DNA of 64,000 nt from Bacillus stratosphericus (GCF_020524495.1 NZ_JAIVLB010000005.1:42763-106762); one strand, 5' to 3'; positions 8,313 to 20,710 are shown, counted from the stretch's first letter. Notes: generated from the sequence alone by a model not told the origin. Translations and numbers: made by a program.

Positions 8313-9452
8313 ATGAAAGCAGCATACATTCACATTCCATTTTGTGAGCACATATGTCACTATTGTGATTTCAATAAATTTTTCATCAAAACGCAGCCAG
8401 TAGATGAATACTTAGCCGCACTTGAAAAAGAGATGCAGCACACGATCGAGAAAAAGGGAGAGGAAGAACTAAAAACGATTTTTATTGGTGGGGGAACCCC
8501 GACATCCCTGACAGTCAGTCAGCTAGATCAGCTCATGGACAGCATTTATCGCGTATTGAAGCCGTCAAAAGACCTGATCGAATTTGCAGTAGAAGCCAAC
8601 CCAGACGAACTATCGTTTGATAAACTGCATGTCCTCAAATCAGCTGGCGTGAATCGGCTAAGCTTCGGCGTACAAACATTTGAAGATGACTTGCTCAAAA
8701 AAATCGGCCGGGTTCACCAAAAGAAAGATGTCCTAACCTCTTTTGAACGAGCAAGAGCGGTTGGGTTTGACAACATTAGTCTTGATCTCATGTTTGGTTT
8801 GCCTCATCAAGAAAAGCATCATGTGCTGAATTCACTTGAGACCGCTTTTTCCTTAGGTGCAGAGCATTACTCTGTCTATTCACTCATTGTGGAGCCTAAG
8901 ACGTTTTTTTACAACTTGATGCAAAAAGGGAAGCTGCATTTACCATCCCAAGAAGGTGAGGCTGAAATGTACGAGCTTGTCATGGATGAAATGGAGCGTC
9001 ATGGACTCAAACAATATGAAATTAGCAATTACGCTAAACGTGGTTTTGAAAGCCAGCATAACCTCACATATTGGAGCAATGAAGATTATTTCGGCTTTGG
9101 TGCAGGGGCGCATGGCTATGTAGATGGCATCCGAAATGTGAACGCTGGGCCAGTGAAACACTATTTGGAGCTGATTGAACAAACAGGCTTCCCCTATAAG
9201 GAAACACATCAGGTCACAAAGCGGGAGCAGATAGAAGAAGAAATGTTTTTAGGTCTACGAAAAATCGAAGGCATTAAAACCACCCACTTCCAAGCAAAAT
9301 ATGGAGCTGCACCAGAAATGCTCTTTTCCACCGTTCTTGAAGAATTAGAAGAAAAAGGTCTCATTGTACAAGATGACATCGGGATTCGTTTAACAAGAAA
9401 AGGAAAATTGTTAGGAAATGAAGTATTTCAAGCGTTTCTTGGTGAGTTATAA
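8313..9452 (+). CDS. hemW: HemW, radical SAM heme chaperone (coproporphyrinogen III oxidase-like)
   Basis: Radical S-adenosylmethionine protein of the HemN/HemW family, 379 residues. The cluster motif is FCEHICHYCDF with C11, C15 and C18 (CX3CX2C), followed by GGGTPT (59-64). True HemN enzymes carry a longer N-terminal region and a fourth cysteine; this shorter form fits HemW, which delivers heme to respiratory enzymes. B. subtilis databases call it HemN/YqeR. AAGAAGG lies upstream of the ATG. The hrcA promoter begins at the base after its stop codon. Confidence 0.88.
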   Translation: MKAAYIHIPFCEHICHYCDFNKFFIKTQPVDEYLAALEKEMQHTIEKKGEEELKTIFIGGGTPTSLTVSQLDQLMDSIYRVLKPSKDLIEFAVEANPDELSFDKLHVLKSAGVNRLSFGVQTFEDDLLKKIGRVHQKKDVLTSFERARAVGFDNISLDLMFGLPHQEKHHVLNSLETAFSLGAEHYSVYSLIVEPKTFFYNLMQKGKLHLPSQEGEAEMYELVMDEMERHGLKQYEISNYAKRGFESQHNLTYWSNEDYFGFGAGAHGYVDGIRNVNAGPVKHYLELIEQTGFPYKETHQVTKREQIEEEMFLGLRKIEGIKTTHFQAKYGAAPEMLFSTVLEELEEKGLIVQDDIGIRLTRKGKLLGNEVFQAFLGEL

Positions 9453-9493
9453 TTGACATTTTTATTTGAGTTTGGTAATTTTGTTTATACAAT
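9453..9493 (+). promoter_or_regulatory. sigma-A promoter region of the hrcA-grpE-dnaK operon
   Basis: Two overlapping readings. One is TTGACA (9453-9458) with a 17-base spacer to a poor -10, TAATTT (9476-9481). The other is TTGAGT (9466-9471) with a 16-base spacer to TACAAT (9488-9493). The second would put the transcription start inside CIRCE, as in other Bacillus hrcA operons. Confidence 0.65.
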
Positions 9494-9519
9494 TAGCACT
9501 CGTTGAAAGAGAGTGCTAA
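9493..9519 (+). promoter_or_regulatory. CIRCE operator (HrcA binding site)
   Basis: Perfect CIRCE: TTAGCACTC, nine bases, GAGTGCTAA. HrcA binds this inverted repeat and represses the operon until heat shock titrates GroE. The 3' arm lies 18 bases before the hrcA start, so the repeat is in the transcribed leader as well. Confidence 0.97.
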
Positions 9520-9536
9520 CAGGGGTGATGATGATG

Positions 9537-10568
9537 ATGTTAACAAATCGTCAGCTTTTGATTCTGCAAGTCATCATTAATGACTTTATTCGTTCTGCGC
9601 AGCCAGTTGGGTCAAGAACTCTTTCTAAAAAAGAAGACATGACATTCAGCTCTGCGACGATTAGAAACGAAATGGCTGATTTGGAGGAACTTGGTTTTAT
9701 TGAAAAAACCCACTCTTCATCAGGAAGAATTCCATCCGAAAAAGGATATCGTTATTATGTAGATCATTTGCTCTCTCCGCGAAAACTGTCGTTTAAAGAG
9801 CTTGTGCTCATCCAATCAGCTTTTCAGGAGAAAATTTTTGAGCTGGAAAAAACAGTTCAAAAATCGGCGGAAATTTTATCAGATCTCACAAACTATACAT
9901 CGATTGTACTTGGTCCAAAGCTATGTGAAAATCGATTAAAGCAAATTCAGCTTGTCCCCGTCCAGCCAAACAAAGCAGTCGCGATCATGATTACAGACAG
10001 CGGACATGTTGAAAGCAAGACCATAACCTTCTCTGAGCATCTTGATGTCTCCGATATTGAGAAGCTGATGAATATTCTAAACAGTCGCCTAGTTGGGATT
10101 CCGATGGATCAGTTGAAGGACAGGATGTATAAAGAAGTCGTCATGCTGCTTCGTACGCACTTAAAAGATTATGATCATATTTTAGATGCGCTTGGCAACA
10201 CATTTACATCGACACAAAATGAATCAAAACTTTTCTTTGGCGGGAAGATTAATATGTTGAATCAGCCAGAGTTTCATGACATTGACCGCATTCGATCACT
10301 CATGATGCTCATTGAGAAAAAGAATGATGTCATGCAGCTGTTTCATCCAAATCAGCAAGGAATCACCATTAAAATCGGCTCAGAAAACATTTTGGAAGCA
10401 ATGGAGAACTGTAGCTTCATCACTGCGACCTATTCGATTGATCAAAAATCTCTCGGCTCCATTGCCGTCATCGGCCCAACCCGCATGGATTACGGGAGAG
10501 TCGTTAGTCTCTTACATCATGTATCAAAAGACTTGTCAAACGCACTTTCCAATTTGTATGATGAGTAG
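9537..10568 (+). CDS. hrcA: heat-inducible transcription repressor HrcA
   Basis: Repressor of class I heat-shock genes (this operon and groESL), needing GroE for activity. The ATG at 9537 gives 343 residues starting [18 protein letters not shown], the B. subtilis length. It is the last of four consecutive ATG codons; AGGGGTG is nine bases upstream. The GTG at 9513 lies inside CIRCE and is unlikely. An N-terminal winged-helix domain (about 1-70, with [10 protein letters not shown] as recognition helix) is followed by the GAF-like dimerisation domain. First gene of the operon and autoregulated through CIRCE. Confidence 0.96.
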   Translation: MLTNRQLLILQVIINDFIRSAQPVGSRTLSKKEDMTFSSATIRNEMADLEELGFIEKTHSSSGRIPSEKGYRYYVDHLLSPRKLSFKELVLIQSAFQEKIFELEKTVQKSAEILSDLTNYTSIVLGPKLCENRLKQIQLVPVQPNKAVAIMITDSGHVESKTITFSEHLDVSDIEKLMNILNSRLVGIPMDQLKDRMYKEVVMLLRTHLKDYDHILDALGNTFTSTQNESKLFFGGKINMLNQPEFHDIDRIRSLMMLIEKKNDVMQLFHPNQQGITIKIGSENILEAMENCSFITATYSIDQKSLGSIAVIGPTRMDYGRVVSLLHHVSKDLSNALSNLYDE

Positions 10569-10631
10569 GGTGATCATCAATGAGGGCACAGCCCTTTCGT
10601 ATTCTTGAATCTTTTGAGGGAGGTGAACACA

Positions 10632-11189
10632 ATGTCAGAAGAAAAACAGACACCTGAGCAAGAAGCAGAGGTTGAAGCACAAGAAGAAGCAGTTCAAGCA
10701 GATAATGAGGAAGCAAAGCGTGATGAACAGACTGTCTTTCAAGAGAAGATTGAAGAATTGCAGCAGCTTCTAGATGAAAAAGAAAACAAAATTCTGCGTG
10801 TTCAAGCAGATTTTGAAAACTATAAACGCCGTGCTCGAACTGAAGTGGAGACCGTGCAAAAATATCGTTCTCAACATGTTGTCAGCGATCTTCTCCCAGC
10901 TCTTGACAACTTTGAAAGAGCGCTTGGAATCGATCCAGACAATGAGCAGACGAAAAGTTTGTTAGAAGGAATGCAAATGGTTTACCGGCAGCTTGTAGAT
11001 GCGTTGAAAAATGAAGGCGTTGAACCAATTGACGCTGCCGGAAAAGAGTTCGATCCAAACCTTCATCAAGCCGTCATGAAAGTTGAAGATGAAAACTACG
11101 ATTCAAATATTGTTGTAGAAGAATTGCAAAAGGGCTATAAACTCAAAGACCGAGTTATTCGTCCATCAATGGTAAAAGTAAATCAATAA
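10632..11189 (+). CDS. grpE: nucleotide exchange factor GrpE
   Basis: Releases ADP from DnaK. The ATG at 10632 with GGGAGGTG seven to eight bases upstream gives 185 residues. The N-terminal ~50 residues are acidic and disordered. A long coiled coil follows (about 40-90, [17 protein letters not shown]). The C-terminal beta-wing contains PNLHQAVM and the terminal [17 protein letters not shown]. The TTG nine codons earlier lacks a site. Between hrcA and dnaK in the class I heat-shock operon. A small AGGGC/GCCCT hairpin lies in the hrcA-grpE gap (about 10583-10595). Confidence 0.96.
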   Translation: MSEEKQTPEQEAEVEAQEEAVQADNEEAKRDEQTVFQEKIEELQQLLDEKENKILRVQADFENYKRRARTEVETVQKYRSQHVVSDLLPALDNFERALGIDPDNEQTKSLLEGMQMVYRQLVDALKNEGVEPIDAAGKEFDPNLHQAVMKVEDENYDSNIVVEELQKGYKLKDRVIRPSMVKVNQ

Positions 11190-13052
<1,863 letters not shown>

Positions 13053-13098
13053 TTACCTCCTTTACTTTTGAAAAAGACTGCTGAAACGTACTCGTCGG

Positions 13099-13137
13099 AA
13101 AGTCAAAGTCAGGATCTCTTGGCTTTGACTTTTTCCT
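13099..13137 (+). terminator. partial terminator between dnaK and dnaJ
   Basis: Ten-base-pair AAAGTCAAAG/CTTTGACTTT stem (13099-13108 with 13123-13132) and a T-rich tail. It would lower transcription into dnaJ, which has its own promoter just downstream. Confidence 0.8.
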
Positions 13138-13156
13138 TTTCAACGATGAAAAGGAA

Positions 13157-13186
13157 TTGAAAAATGTCGAATCAAAATGATACAAT
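13157..13186 (+). promoter_or_regulatory. internal sigma-A promoter of dnaJ
   Basis: TTGAAA (13157-13162), 18-base spacer, TACAAT (13181-13186), 35 bases before the start codon. B. subtilis is known to have a second, CIRCE-independent promoter ahead of dnaJ. Confidence 0.7.
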
Positions 13187-13220
13187 CGTATTTATGTGAG
13201 AAAATCGGGAGTGTGAAGAG

Positions 13221-14354
13221 ATGAGTAAGCGTGATTACTATGAAGTGCTTGGCGTTGGTAAGAGCGCCTCAAAAGACGAAATCAAAAAGGCATACCGCAA
13301 GCTTTCAAAAAAGTATCACCCTGATATTAATAAAGAAGCTGGCTCAGATGAAAAATTCAAAGAAGTAAAAGCAGCCTATGAAACCCTTTCTGACGATCAA
13401 AAACGCTCGCATTACGACCAGTTCGGTCATACCGATCCAAACCAAGGCTTCGGCGGCGGCGGCTTTGGCGACGGAGGAGATTTTGGCGGCTTCGGCGGCT
13501 TTGATGACATCTTCTCTAGTATTTTTGGTGGCGGAACCAGAAGAAGAGATCCGAATGCACCGCGTCAAGGAGCGGATCTTCAGTATACAATGACGCTTTC
13601 GTTTGAAGAAGCGGCATTTGGGAAGGAAGCAACCGTTGAAATCCCTCGTGAAGAAACCTGTGAAACATGTTATGGATCAGGTGCAAAGCCTGGAACGCAA
13701 GCAAAGACATGTTCACATTGCGGCGGTTCTGGCCAATTAAATGTTGAGCAATCAACACCATTTGGTAAAGTAGTCAACCGCAGAGTGTGTAACTACTGTA
13801 GCGGAACTGGAAAACAAATTGATCACAAATGTTCAACATGTGGTGGATCTGGTAAAGTGCGTAAGCGTAAGAAAATCAACGTGACGATCCCAGCAGGTGT
13901 GGATGATGGTCAGCAGCTCAGAGTATCTGGTCAAGGTGAACCAGGTGTCAATGGAGGACCTTCAGGCGATCTTTTCGTTGTTTTCCATGTGCGTGCGCAT
14001 GAATTCTTTGAACGTGACGGAGATGACATTTACTGTGAAATGCCTCTTACCTTTGCGCAGGCCGCATTAGGTGATGAAATTGAAGTACCTACATTACACG
14101 GAAAAGTAAAATTAAAAGTTCCTGCAGGCACTCAAACTGGTACGAAGTTTAGACTAAAAGGAAAAGGTATAAAAAATGTACGAGGCTATGGCCAAGGCGA
14201 TCAGCATATCGTGGTACGGGTAGTCACACCAACGAATTTAACTGAAAATCAAAAAGATATCATTAGAACATTTGCTGAAGTGAGCGGAAATAAACCGGAC
14301 GAACAAGAAATGAGCTTCTTTGATAAGGTAAAACGCGCATTTAAAGGGGAGTAA
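13221..14354 (+). CDS. dnaJ: chaperone protein DnaJ
   Basis: Hsp40 partner that delivers substrates to DnaK and stimulates its ATPase. The 377-residue protein has a J domain with HPD at 33-35, a Gly/Phe-rich segment (about 73-105), four CxxCxGxG zinc-binding repeats ([32 protein letters not shown]) and the C-terminal substrate-binding domains. It is a full type I DnaJ. It is transcribed from the class I operon and probably from the promoter immediately upstream; it is followed by prmA with only a two-base gap to an alternative ATG. Confidence 0.97.
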   Translation: MSKRDYYEVLGVGKSASKDEIKKAYRKLSKKYHPDINKEAGSDEKFKEVKAAYETLSDDQKRSHYDQFGHTDPNQGFGGGGFGDGGDFGGFGGFDDIFSSIFGGGTRRRDPNAPRQGADLQYTMTLSFEEAAFGKEATVEIPREETCETCYGSGAKPGTQAKTCSHCGGSGQLNVEQSTPFGKVVNRRVCNYCSGTGKQIDHKCSTCGGSGKVRKRKKINVTIPAGVDDGQQLRVSGQGEPGVNGGPSGDLFVVFHVRAHEFFERDGDDIYCEMPLTFAQAALGDEIEVPTLHGKVKLKVPAGTQTGTKFRLKGKGIKNVRGYGQGDQHIVVRVVTPTNLTENQKDIIRTFAEVSGNKPDEQEMSFFDKVKRAFKGE

Positions 14355-14376
14355 GATGGATAAGGAGTTGGTAGTA

Positions 14377-15312
14377 TTGAAGTGGTCAGAGATTAGCGTC
14401 CACACAACAAATGAAGCGGTGGAACCGATCACCAATATTTTGCATGAAGCAGGTGCTAGTGGTGTCGTGATTGAGGACCCGCTTGATTTATTCAAGGAAC
14501 GTGAAAATGTATACGGTGAGATCTACCAGCTCGATCCGAATGATTATCCGGATGAAGGCGTTATTGTCAAAGCTTATCTTCCGATGAACAGCTTTTTGAT
14601 GGAAACGGTAGATGAGATCAAAGAAGCCATCAACAATCTTCTTCTATATGATATTGACCTTGGACGAAATACGCTGTCTATTTGTGAAGTAAATGAAGAA
14701 GAATGGGCAACTGCATGGAAGAAATACTATCATCCTGTGAAAATTTCTGAAAAATTCACCATCGTTCCAACATGGGAAGAATATACACCTGTTCATTCTG
14801 ATGAACTGATCATTGAAATGGACCCTGGCATGGCATTTGGAACAGGTACGCATCCAACAACAGTCCTTTGCATTCAGGCGCTTGAGCGTTATGTGAAGGA
14901 AAACAATACGGTGATTGATGTTGGAACAGGATCTGGGGTTTTAAGTATTGCTGCAGCGATACTTGGTGCGAGAGACATTCATGCCTTTGATCTCGACGCC
15001 GTTGCAGTTGAAAGTGCGAAGCAAAATATTGATCTAAATGGTGTTCGTGATCAAGTGACTGTGAAGCAAAACAATTTACTTGATGGTATTTCAGGTGAAC
15101 GTGATGTGATCGTTGCCAACATTCTTGCAGAGGTCATTTTACGATTTACAGATCAAGCATATGCCTTATTGAAGAAAAATGGCTATTTCATTACATCAGG
15201 AATCATCGGTCAGAAGAAGTTACAAGTCAAAACGGCACTAGAAGAAGCTGGTTTTGAGATTGTGGAAGTGCTGTCAATGGAAGATTGGGTCAGCATTATA
15301 GCGAAAAAATAA
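14377..15312 (+). CDS. prmA: ribosomal protein L11 methyltransferase
   Basis: S-adenosylmethionine-dependent enzyme that methylates lysines and the N-terminus of L11. The start at TTG (14377) gives 311 residues beginning [11 protein letters not shown], the length and opening of B. subtilis PrmA; AAGGAG ends nine bases upstream. An ATG at 14356 is also in frame but has its GGGGAG only four bases away. Motif I is [14 protein letters not shown], preceded by [13 protein letters not shown] and followed by the NILAEV catalytic segment. It sits in the distal part of the heat-shock operon (orf35 in the older B. subtilis literature). Confidence 0.92.
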   Translation: MKWSEISVHTTNEAVEPITNILHEAGASGVVIEDPLDLFKERENVYGEIYQLDPNDYPDEGVIVKAYLPMNSFLMETVDEIKEAINNLLLYDIDLGRNTLSICEVNEEEWATAWKKYYHPVKISEKFTIVPTWEEYTPVHSDELIIEMDPGMAFGTGTHPTTVLCIQALERYVKENNTVIDVGTGSGVLSIAAAILGARDIHAFDLDAVAVESAKQNIDLNGVRDQVTVKQNNLLDGISGERDVIVANILAEVILRFTDQAYALLKKNGYFITSGIIGQKKLQVKTALEEAGFEIVEVLSMEDWVSIIAKK

Positions 15313-15334
15313 AGCGAGTAGGTGTCAGTCACGT

Positions 15335-16117
15335 ATGCAACGATATTTTATCGACCTCACGAAAGAGGAAGTGATGGCAAAGGGAGCCATCGTCATAAAA
15401 GGTGAAGATGTACATCACCTTTCAAACGTCATGCGGATGAAAGCAGGGCAGGACATCCTTTGCTTAACGACAGACGGCTTTGAAGCGCTCAGTAAAATTG
15501 ATACAATAACAAAGGAAGAAGTGATTTGTCACCTTAAAGGCTGGACGAATCAAAATAGAGAACTTCCGATTAGGGTGACGATAGCAAGTGGTCTGCCAAA
15601 AGGAGATAAGTTTGAGCTGATTATCCAAAAGGGTACCGAGCTTGGCGCGAGTGCTTTTGTGCCGTTTCAAGCGGCTCGTTCCATTACAAAGCTTGACCAA
15701 AAGAAGTCACATAAAAAACGAGAGCGATGGAAAAAAATAGCAAAAGAATCAGCCGAGCAGTCCTATCGGAATATCATTCCCCGTGTTCTTCCAGTATCAA
15801 CGTGTAAAGAGCTGATTCAAATGGCCGGTGAATTCGATAAATGTGTCGTTGCCTACGAAGAATTATCGAAAGAAGGAGAGCAAAGCAGGTTTAAAACTGT
15901 GCTTCAACAGATGAAAGGCGGACAAACCCTATTAATTGTTTTTGGGCCTGAAGGCGGTTTGACAGAAAAGGAGATTGAAGAGCTTGAAAAGCTAGGTGCA
16001 GTCATTTGTGGACTTGGACCACGCATTTTAAGAACGGAAACAGCTCCTCTTTACGCGCTTTCTGCTATTTCTTATCAAACAGAGTTATTAAGAGGTGAAT
16101 CATTATGGGAACAGTAG
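15335..16117 (+). CDS. rsmE: 16S rRNA (uracil-1498-N3)-methyltransferase RsmE
   Basis: SPOUT-class RNA methyltransferase acting on U1498 of 16S rRNA. The 260 residues show a PUA-like N-terminal domain (MQRYFID... GEDVHHLSNVMRMK) and the trefoil knot with FGPEGGLTEKEIEEL and the closing LGPRILRTETAPLYALSAI. AGGTG about 10 bases before the ATG is a moderate ribosome binding site. Its last 13 bases overlap mtaB, so translation is probably coupled. Confidence 0.93.
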   Translation: MQRYFIDLTKEEVMAKGAIVIKGEDVHHLSNVMRMKAGQDILCLTTDGFEALSKIDTITKEEVICHLKGWTNQNRELPIRVTIASGLPKGDKFELIIQKGTELGASAFVPFQAARSITKLDQKKSHKKRERWKKIAKESAEQSYRNIIPRVLPVSTCKELIQMAGEFDKCVVAYEELSKEGEQSRFKTVLQQMKGGQTLLIVFGPEGGLTEKEIEELEKLGAVICGLGPRILRTETAPLYALSAISYQTELLRGESLWEQ

Positions 16118-17463
16118 CGTTCCATACACTTGGCTGTAAGGTCAATCACTATGAAACAGAAGCCATCTGGCAGCTGTTTAAAGAAGCGGGTTTTGAAAGA
16201 AAAGATTATGAATCAAAGGCAGACGTATATGTTATTAATACATGTACGGTTACGAATACAGGCGATAAAAAAAGCCGTCAAGTCATTAGAAGAGCCATTC
16301 GTCATAACCCAGATGGTGTCATTTGTGTAACAGGCTGTTATGCACAAACGTCTCCGGCAGAAATCATGGCCATTCCTGGCGTTGATATTGTGGTTGGAAC
16401 ACAAGACAGACATCAATTGCTTGGTTACATTGAAGAATACCGTAGAGAAAGACAACCGATCAATGGAGTTGGCAACATCATGAAAGCACGCGTGTTTGAA
16501 GAGCTAGATGTTCCTGCTTTTACAGACCGCACACGTGCTTCTTTAAAAATCCAAGAAGGCTGTAACAATTTCTGTACATTCTGCATCATCCCTTGGGCTC
16601 GTGGACTTCTTCGTTCTCGTGATCCAGAAGAGGTCATCAATCAAGCGCAGCAGCTTGTGGTTGCCGGCTATAAAGAAATTGTGTTAACAGGTATTCATAC
16701 AGGCGGATACGGTGAAGACCTTAAAGATTATGACTTTGCTAAGCTTCTGAAAGAATTAGATGAACGTGTGATTGGCTTAAAACGAATCCGCATTTCATCC
16801 ATTGAAGCAAGTCAAATTACAGATGAAGTGATTGAAGTGCTCGATCAGTCAGATAAAATTGTCAGGCATTTACACATTCCGCTTCAATCTGGCTCTAATA
16901 CTGTGCTGAAAAGAATGCGCCGTAAATACACGATGGAATTTTTTGCAGAGCGTTTAACAAAGCTGAAAAAAGCATTGCCAGGCCTTGCTGTGACCTCTGA
17001 TGTGATCGTAGGATTCCCTGGGGAAACAGAAGAAGAATTTATGGAAACTTATAATTTTGTGAAAGACCATCAATTCTCTGAGCTCCACGTATTTCCTTAC
17101 AGCAAACGTACAGGTACACCAGCTGCAAGAATGGAAGATCAAGTGGATGAACATGTGAAAAACGAACGCGTTCATCGCTTAATCGCTCTTTCTGACCAGC
17201 TTGCGAAAGAATATGCATCGGAATATGAAGGAGATGTCTTAGAGATTATTCCAGAAGAATCCTTCAAAGAACAAGATGGAAAACACAATCTTTATGTTGG
17301 TTATACAGATAACTATATGAAGGTTGTATTTGAAGGTACAGAGGATATGATTGGTCGTTTGGTGAAAGTGAAAATTACAAAGGCAGGTTATCCTTATAAC
17401 GAAGGACAATTCGTCCGTATCAGTGATGACGTGCAAACAGATAAAGTGAGAATGACTTCATAA
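16105..17463 (+). CDS. mtaB: tRNA t6A37 methylthiotransferase MtaB
   Basis: Radical SAM enzyme converting N6-threonylcarbamoyladenosine at tRNA position 37 to its 2-methylthio form. The 452 residues carry the three N-terminal cluster cysteines (C11 in LGCKVNHYE, C47 in NTCTVT, C78 in VTGCYA), the radical SAM motif EGCNNFCTFC (C153, C157, C160) and a C-terminal TRAM domain. It corresponds to B. subtilis YqeV. AGAGGTGAATC precedes the ATG, inside rsmE. It is the last gene of the long chaperone operon; a terminator follows. Confidence 0.95.
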   Translation: MGTVAFHTLGCKVNHYETEAIWQLFKEAGFERKDYESKADVYVINTCTVTNTGDKKSRQVIRRAIRHNPDGVICVTGCYAQTSPAEIMAIPGVDIVVGTQDRHQLLGYIEEYRRERQPINGVGNIMKARVFEELDVPAFTDRTRASLKIQEGCNNFCTFCIIPWARGLLRSRDPEEVINQAQQLVVAGYKEIVLTGIHTGGYGEDLKDYDFAKLLKELDERVIGLKRIRISSIEASQITDEVIEVLDQSDKIVRHLHIPLQSGSNTVLKRMRRKYTMEFFAERLTKLKKALPGLAVTSDVIVGFPGETEEEFMETYNFVKDHQFSELHVFPYSKRTGTPAARMEDQVDEHVKNERVHRLIALSDQLAKEYASEYEGDVLEIIPEESFKEQDGKHNLYVGYTDNYMKVVFEGTEDMIGRLVKVKITKAGYPYNEGQFVRISDDVQTDKVRMTS

Positions 17464-17468
17464 TAATC

Positions 17469-17505
17469 AAAAACCGGCTGCCACAGGGCAATCCGGTTTC
17501 TTTTA
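17469..17505. terminator. bidirectional terminator between mtaB and yqeW
   Basis: AAACCGG/CCGGTTT outer stem (17471-17477 and 17493-17499) with an inner GCC/GGC. TTCTTTTATTT follows on the plus strand and T-rich sequence on the minus strand, so it can serve both convergent genes. Confidence 0.82.
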
Positions 17506-18432
17506 TTTCGACTGATTCGGCAAAAGAAACAATATCAACGCATGAAAAGGGCGAATAAACGGGAAGAAGAGTAGAGAACTCGCGACATTAAACAGCAGAC
17601 TGAAGTGGGCAATTTGCTGTGCAGGAGAGCTCGCCAGAAGCGCAACGAATTGAGTGATAATGGCAAGAAAAGGCAGGCACAAAAGAACCCCGAGAACATT
17701 AAACACGACGTGTGCGTAGGCCGTTTGACGTGCTGCATAGCCGCCTGATATTGCAGCCATGACAGCCGTAATGCATGTTCCGATATTGGATCCTAAAACA
17801 AAACTGATACCCTCCTGTAATGCCACAGTCCCTTCATTCATAAAGCCCATCAAAATGCCAATACATACAGAGCTCGAATGAACAATGGCAGTTAAAATCG
17901 TACCGGAGACGAGAGCTCTCCAGTCAGAGTGCTGCATCATTTCAAGGAAACGCAATGTCTCTGGCTGGCTTGTCATCATACCCGCAATTTTTGAAAAGCC
18001 TTGAATGCAAAAAAAGATCATACCAAGTCCAAATATACTTTTTCCCGCATATTTGAAGGACCTTCGGCCAAAAATGATACATAAAAGACCAACTGCAATC
18101 AAAATCCACATGAACACGTCCATTTTGATCGCAATAAATTCTGTTGTAAAAGTGGACCCGATATTGGTCCCAAGGATCATCGGAATCGACTTTTTAAAAG
18201 TGAGAATGCCTGTGCTCACAAAGCCGATGACAATGACCATAAACGCTGAACTGCTTTGAAGAATACCTGTAAACACAATACTAACCAAGAATGCTTTTAA
18301 CGAGTGATCTGTAAAGAGAAGAAGTGATTTCTCAATACGAGACGATGCGAGAGCCATTAATCCTTTTCTCATTAAACCCATTGACCATAAAAAAATGAAA
18401 ATAAGTGCACAAAAATAAATGATCGCCATCAT
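17503..18432 (-). CDS. yqeW: YqeW, Na/phosphate symporter family membrane protein
   Basis: Polytopic membrane protein of the Na+/Pi cotransporter (NptA/PhoU-less) family, 309 residues. It has about eight hydrophobic helices and the duplicated family motif with Ser-rich QSSSAFMV near the first repeat and VHSSSVCIG in the second, each followed by LGSN/LGTNIG elements (PMILGTNIGST and FVLGSNIGTC). AGGAGG lies eight bases before the start. It lacks the C-terminal PhoU-like domain seen in larger members. Substrate is inferred from family, not shown. It is divergent from rpsU and convergent with mtaB. Confidence 0.85.
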   Translation of the reverse strand: MMAIIYFCALIFIFLWSMGLMRKGLMALASSRIEKSLLLFTDHSLKAFLVSIVFTGILQSSSAFMVIVIGFVSTGILTFKKSIPMILGTNIGSTFTTEFIAIKMDVFMWILIAVGLLCIIFGRRSFKYAGKSIFGLGMIFFCIQGFSKIAGMMTSQPETLRFLEMMQHSDWRALVSGTILTAIVHSSSVCIGILMGFMNEGTVALQEGISFVLGSNIGTCITAVMAAISGGYAARQTAYAHVVFNVLGVLLCLPFLAIITQFVALLASSPAQQIAHFSLLFNVASSLLFFPFIRPFHALILFLLPNQSK

Positions 18433-18511
18433 AGAAAAGTCCTCCTCTTACCAATAAATATATGGACTTGTCTACCTGCTCATGACGAAAATATATTTCC
18501 AAATCACTTAG

Positions 18512-18540
18512 TTGACCTCACACTAGGCTTATATTATAAT
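18512..18540 (+). promoter_or_regulatory. sigma-A promoter of rpsU-yqeY
   Basis: TTGACC (18512-18517), 17-base spacer, TATAAT (18535-18540): close to consensus. A TACATG/CATGTA hairpin (18548-18563) would sit at the extreme 5' end of the transcript. Confidence 0.85.
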
Positions 18541-18613
18541 GTCTAGGTACATGTTTGCATGTATATCTTTTTTTAATGCAGTCGATTGGTGTATTCGGAG
18601 GGAGGGAAAGAGA

Positions 18614-18787
18614 ATGTCAAAAACGGTCGTTAGAAAAAACGAATCGCTTGAAGATGCTCTTCGTCGCTTTAAACGCAGTGTATCAAAAACTGGAACATTG
18701 CAAGAAGCAAGAAAGCGTGAATTTTATGAAAAGCCTAGCGTAAAGCGCAAGAAAAAGTCCGAAGCTGCTAGAAAACGCAAATTTTAA
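18614..18787 (+). CDS. rpsU: 30S ribosomal protein S21
   Basis: Small, very basic 57-residue protein of the 30S subunit, beginning [19 protein letters not shown] and ending [13 protein letters not shown]. Start chosen at the ATG (18614) preceded by GGAGGGAGGG; a longer in-frame reading upstream covers the leader and is not protein-like. It is co-transcribed with yqeY 15 bases downstream. It has a strong promoter and a possible 5'-end hairpin in the mRNA. Confidence 0.97.
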
Positions 18788-18801
18788 AAGAGGGTGGATT
18801 T

Positions 18802-19288
<487 letters not shown>

Positions 19289-19315
19289 TACCCTCTTAAA
19301 TCTGTCATATAAAAA

Positions 19316-19342
19316 TGAAACCTATGATACATTTGTAACGTA
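19316..19342 (+). promoter_or_regulatory. sigma-W-type promoter of yqeZ-floA-yqfB
   Basis: TGAAAC (19316-19321) with a 17-base spacer to CGTA (19339-19342), matching the extracytoplasmic-function sigma-W consensus (AAC / CGTA). In B. subtilis this operon belongs to the sigma-W cell-envelope stress regulon. Confidence 0.78.
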
Positions 19343-19396
19343 TGTAAATGTAAATGAACGGTAAAATAAAAAAGGAGAGGAGTGATCAACAAATAG

Positions 19397-20710
19397 ATGA
19401 AAAAAATAAAAATTTCTATTGCTCTCTTCAGTTGTTTTATAATATGCTTGTTATTAGGGGTTCAATTGACCGCGAAATCAGCAGAGCAGAGAGTTCATGT
19501 CATACCAATTGAGGATACAGTAGAAAAAGGACTTTCTAAATTCATTGAACGATCATTTGAGCAAGCAGAGTCCGAACAGGCGAAACACATTATTCTTGAC
19601 ATCAATACACCAGGCGGTGCAGTCGATGCGGCTCTTGAGATCGCAGATACCATTCGTTCGTCCGATATCCCAGTGACAGCGTTTGTCAATCATAGAGCGC
19701 TTTCAGCAGGGGCCTTCCTTGCATTAAATGCTGATGAAATTTATATGACCCCAAACGGAAAGATGGGGGCTGCTGCGATCATTGATGGAGAAGGCAATGC
19801 AGCCGATCAAAAATCTGAATCTCTATGGCTTGCTGAAATGGGTGATGCTGCGGAAAAGCAGGGGCGTGATCCAAAGTATGCTCTTGCAATGGCAGATGTA
19901 GATATAGATGCAAAAGAAGCTGGCGCACCAAAAGGTGAATTGCTCACCTTTAATACAGATCGAGCGCTTCAATTTGGCTACGCAGAAGGTGAAGCCAAGA
20001 ATATGGGTGACTTGCTTAAGAAGCTTAATTTAGCAGGTGTGTCTGTTCAATATGATGAAGTGAGCTTTGCTGAAAAGGTTGCGCGTTTTCTCACGCATCC
20101 AATCGTCATTCCAATCCTTTTATCCATCGCAAGCTTAGGATTAATCGTTGAACTCTATTCTCCCGGCTTTGGGGTTCCAGGCACTATGGGGATTACAGCG
20201 CTTCTTCTATTTTTTTATGGTCATCTCGTGGCAGGCTTTGCAGGGTATGAGACATTGTTCCTGTTTTTAGCAGGAATTGCGCTCATTATTCTTGAATTGG
20301 TTTTGCCAGGGGGAATCGTAGGTGTCATTGGACTTATCTGTGTCGTTGTCAGCTTATTTTTAGCAGCTGGAAGCTTTACAGAAATGGCGATTTCCATCTT
20401 GATTGCCACTGCTGTTTCAATCATAGCAGTTATCATATTGACAAAGGTGTTGGGGAAACGTATGAAGTTTTTTAGAAAGTTCATTTTAACTGATTCAACC
20501 AATAAAGAAAGTGGTTATGTCTCCAATGAAACAAGAGAGGATCTTGTTGGACAGATTGCTGTCACTTTAACAGCACTTCGTCCGTCTGGAACGATTCTAC
20601 TAGGAGATGAGCGCGTTGACGTTGTATCTGAAGGTGCGTTTATTGAGAAGGATGAACAAGTCAAGATTGTAAAAGCGGAAGGCTCACGCATTGTCGTGAG
20701 GAAAGTATAG
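19397..20710 (+). CDS. yqeZ: YqeZ, membrane serine protease of the NfeD family
   Basis: NfeD1b-type protein, 437 residues. It has a signal peptide (about 1-28) and a ClpP-like serine protease domain with [20 protein letters not shown] and the nucleophile context [12 protein letters not shown] (S103). Four or so membrane helices follow (about 235-355), then a C-terminal OB-fold NfeD domain. NfeD proteases pair with SPFH/flotillin proteins, which fits its place directly before floA. The translation start region has AGGAGAGGAGTGATC upstream of ATG 19397. Driven by the sigma-W-type promoter upstream. Confidence 0.93.
   Translation: MKKIKISIALFSCFIICLLLGVQLTAKSAEQRVHVIPIEDTVEKGLSKFIERSFEQAESEQAKHIILDINTPGGAVDAALEIADTIRSSDIPVTAFVNHRALSAGAFLALNADEIYMTPNGKMGAAAIIDGEGNAADQKSESLWLAEMGDAAEKQGRDPKYALAMADVDIDAKEAGAPKGELLTFNTDRALQFGYAEGEAKNMGDLLKKLNLAGVSVQYDEVSFAEKVARFLTHPIVIPILLSIASLGLIVELYSPGFGVPGTMGITALLLFFYGHLVAGFAGYETLFLFLAGIALIILELVLPGGIVGVIGLICVVVSLFLAAGSFTEMAISILIATAVSIIAVIILTKVLGKRMKFFRKFILTDSTNKESGYVSNETREDLVGQIAVTLTALRPSGTILLGDERVDVVSEGAFIEKDEQVKIVKAEGSRIVVRKV

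Noticed and set aside
13438..13560. Tandem GGCGGC-type repeats in dnaJ as a possible repeat array
   Set aside because: These are codons of the normal Gly/Phe-rich linker of DnaJ.
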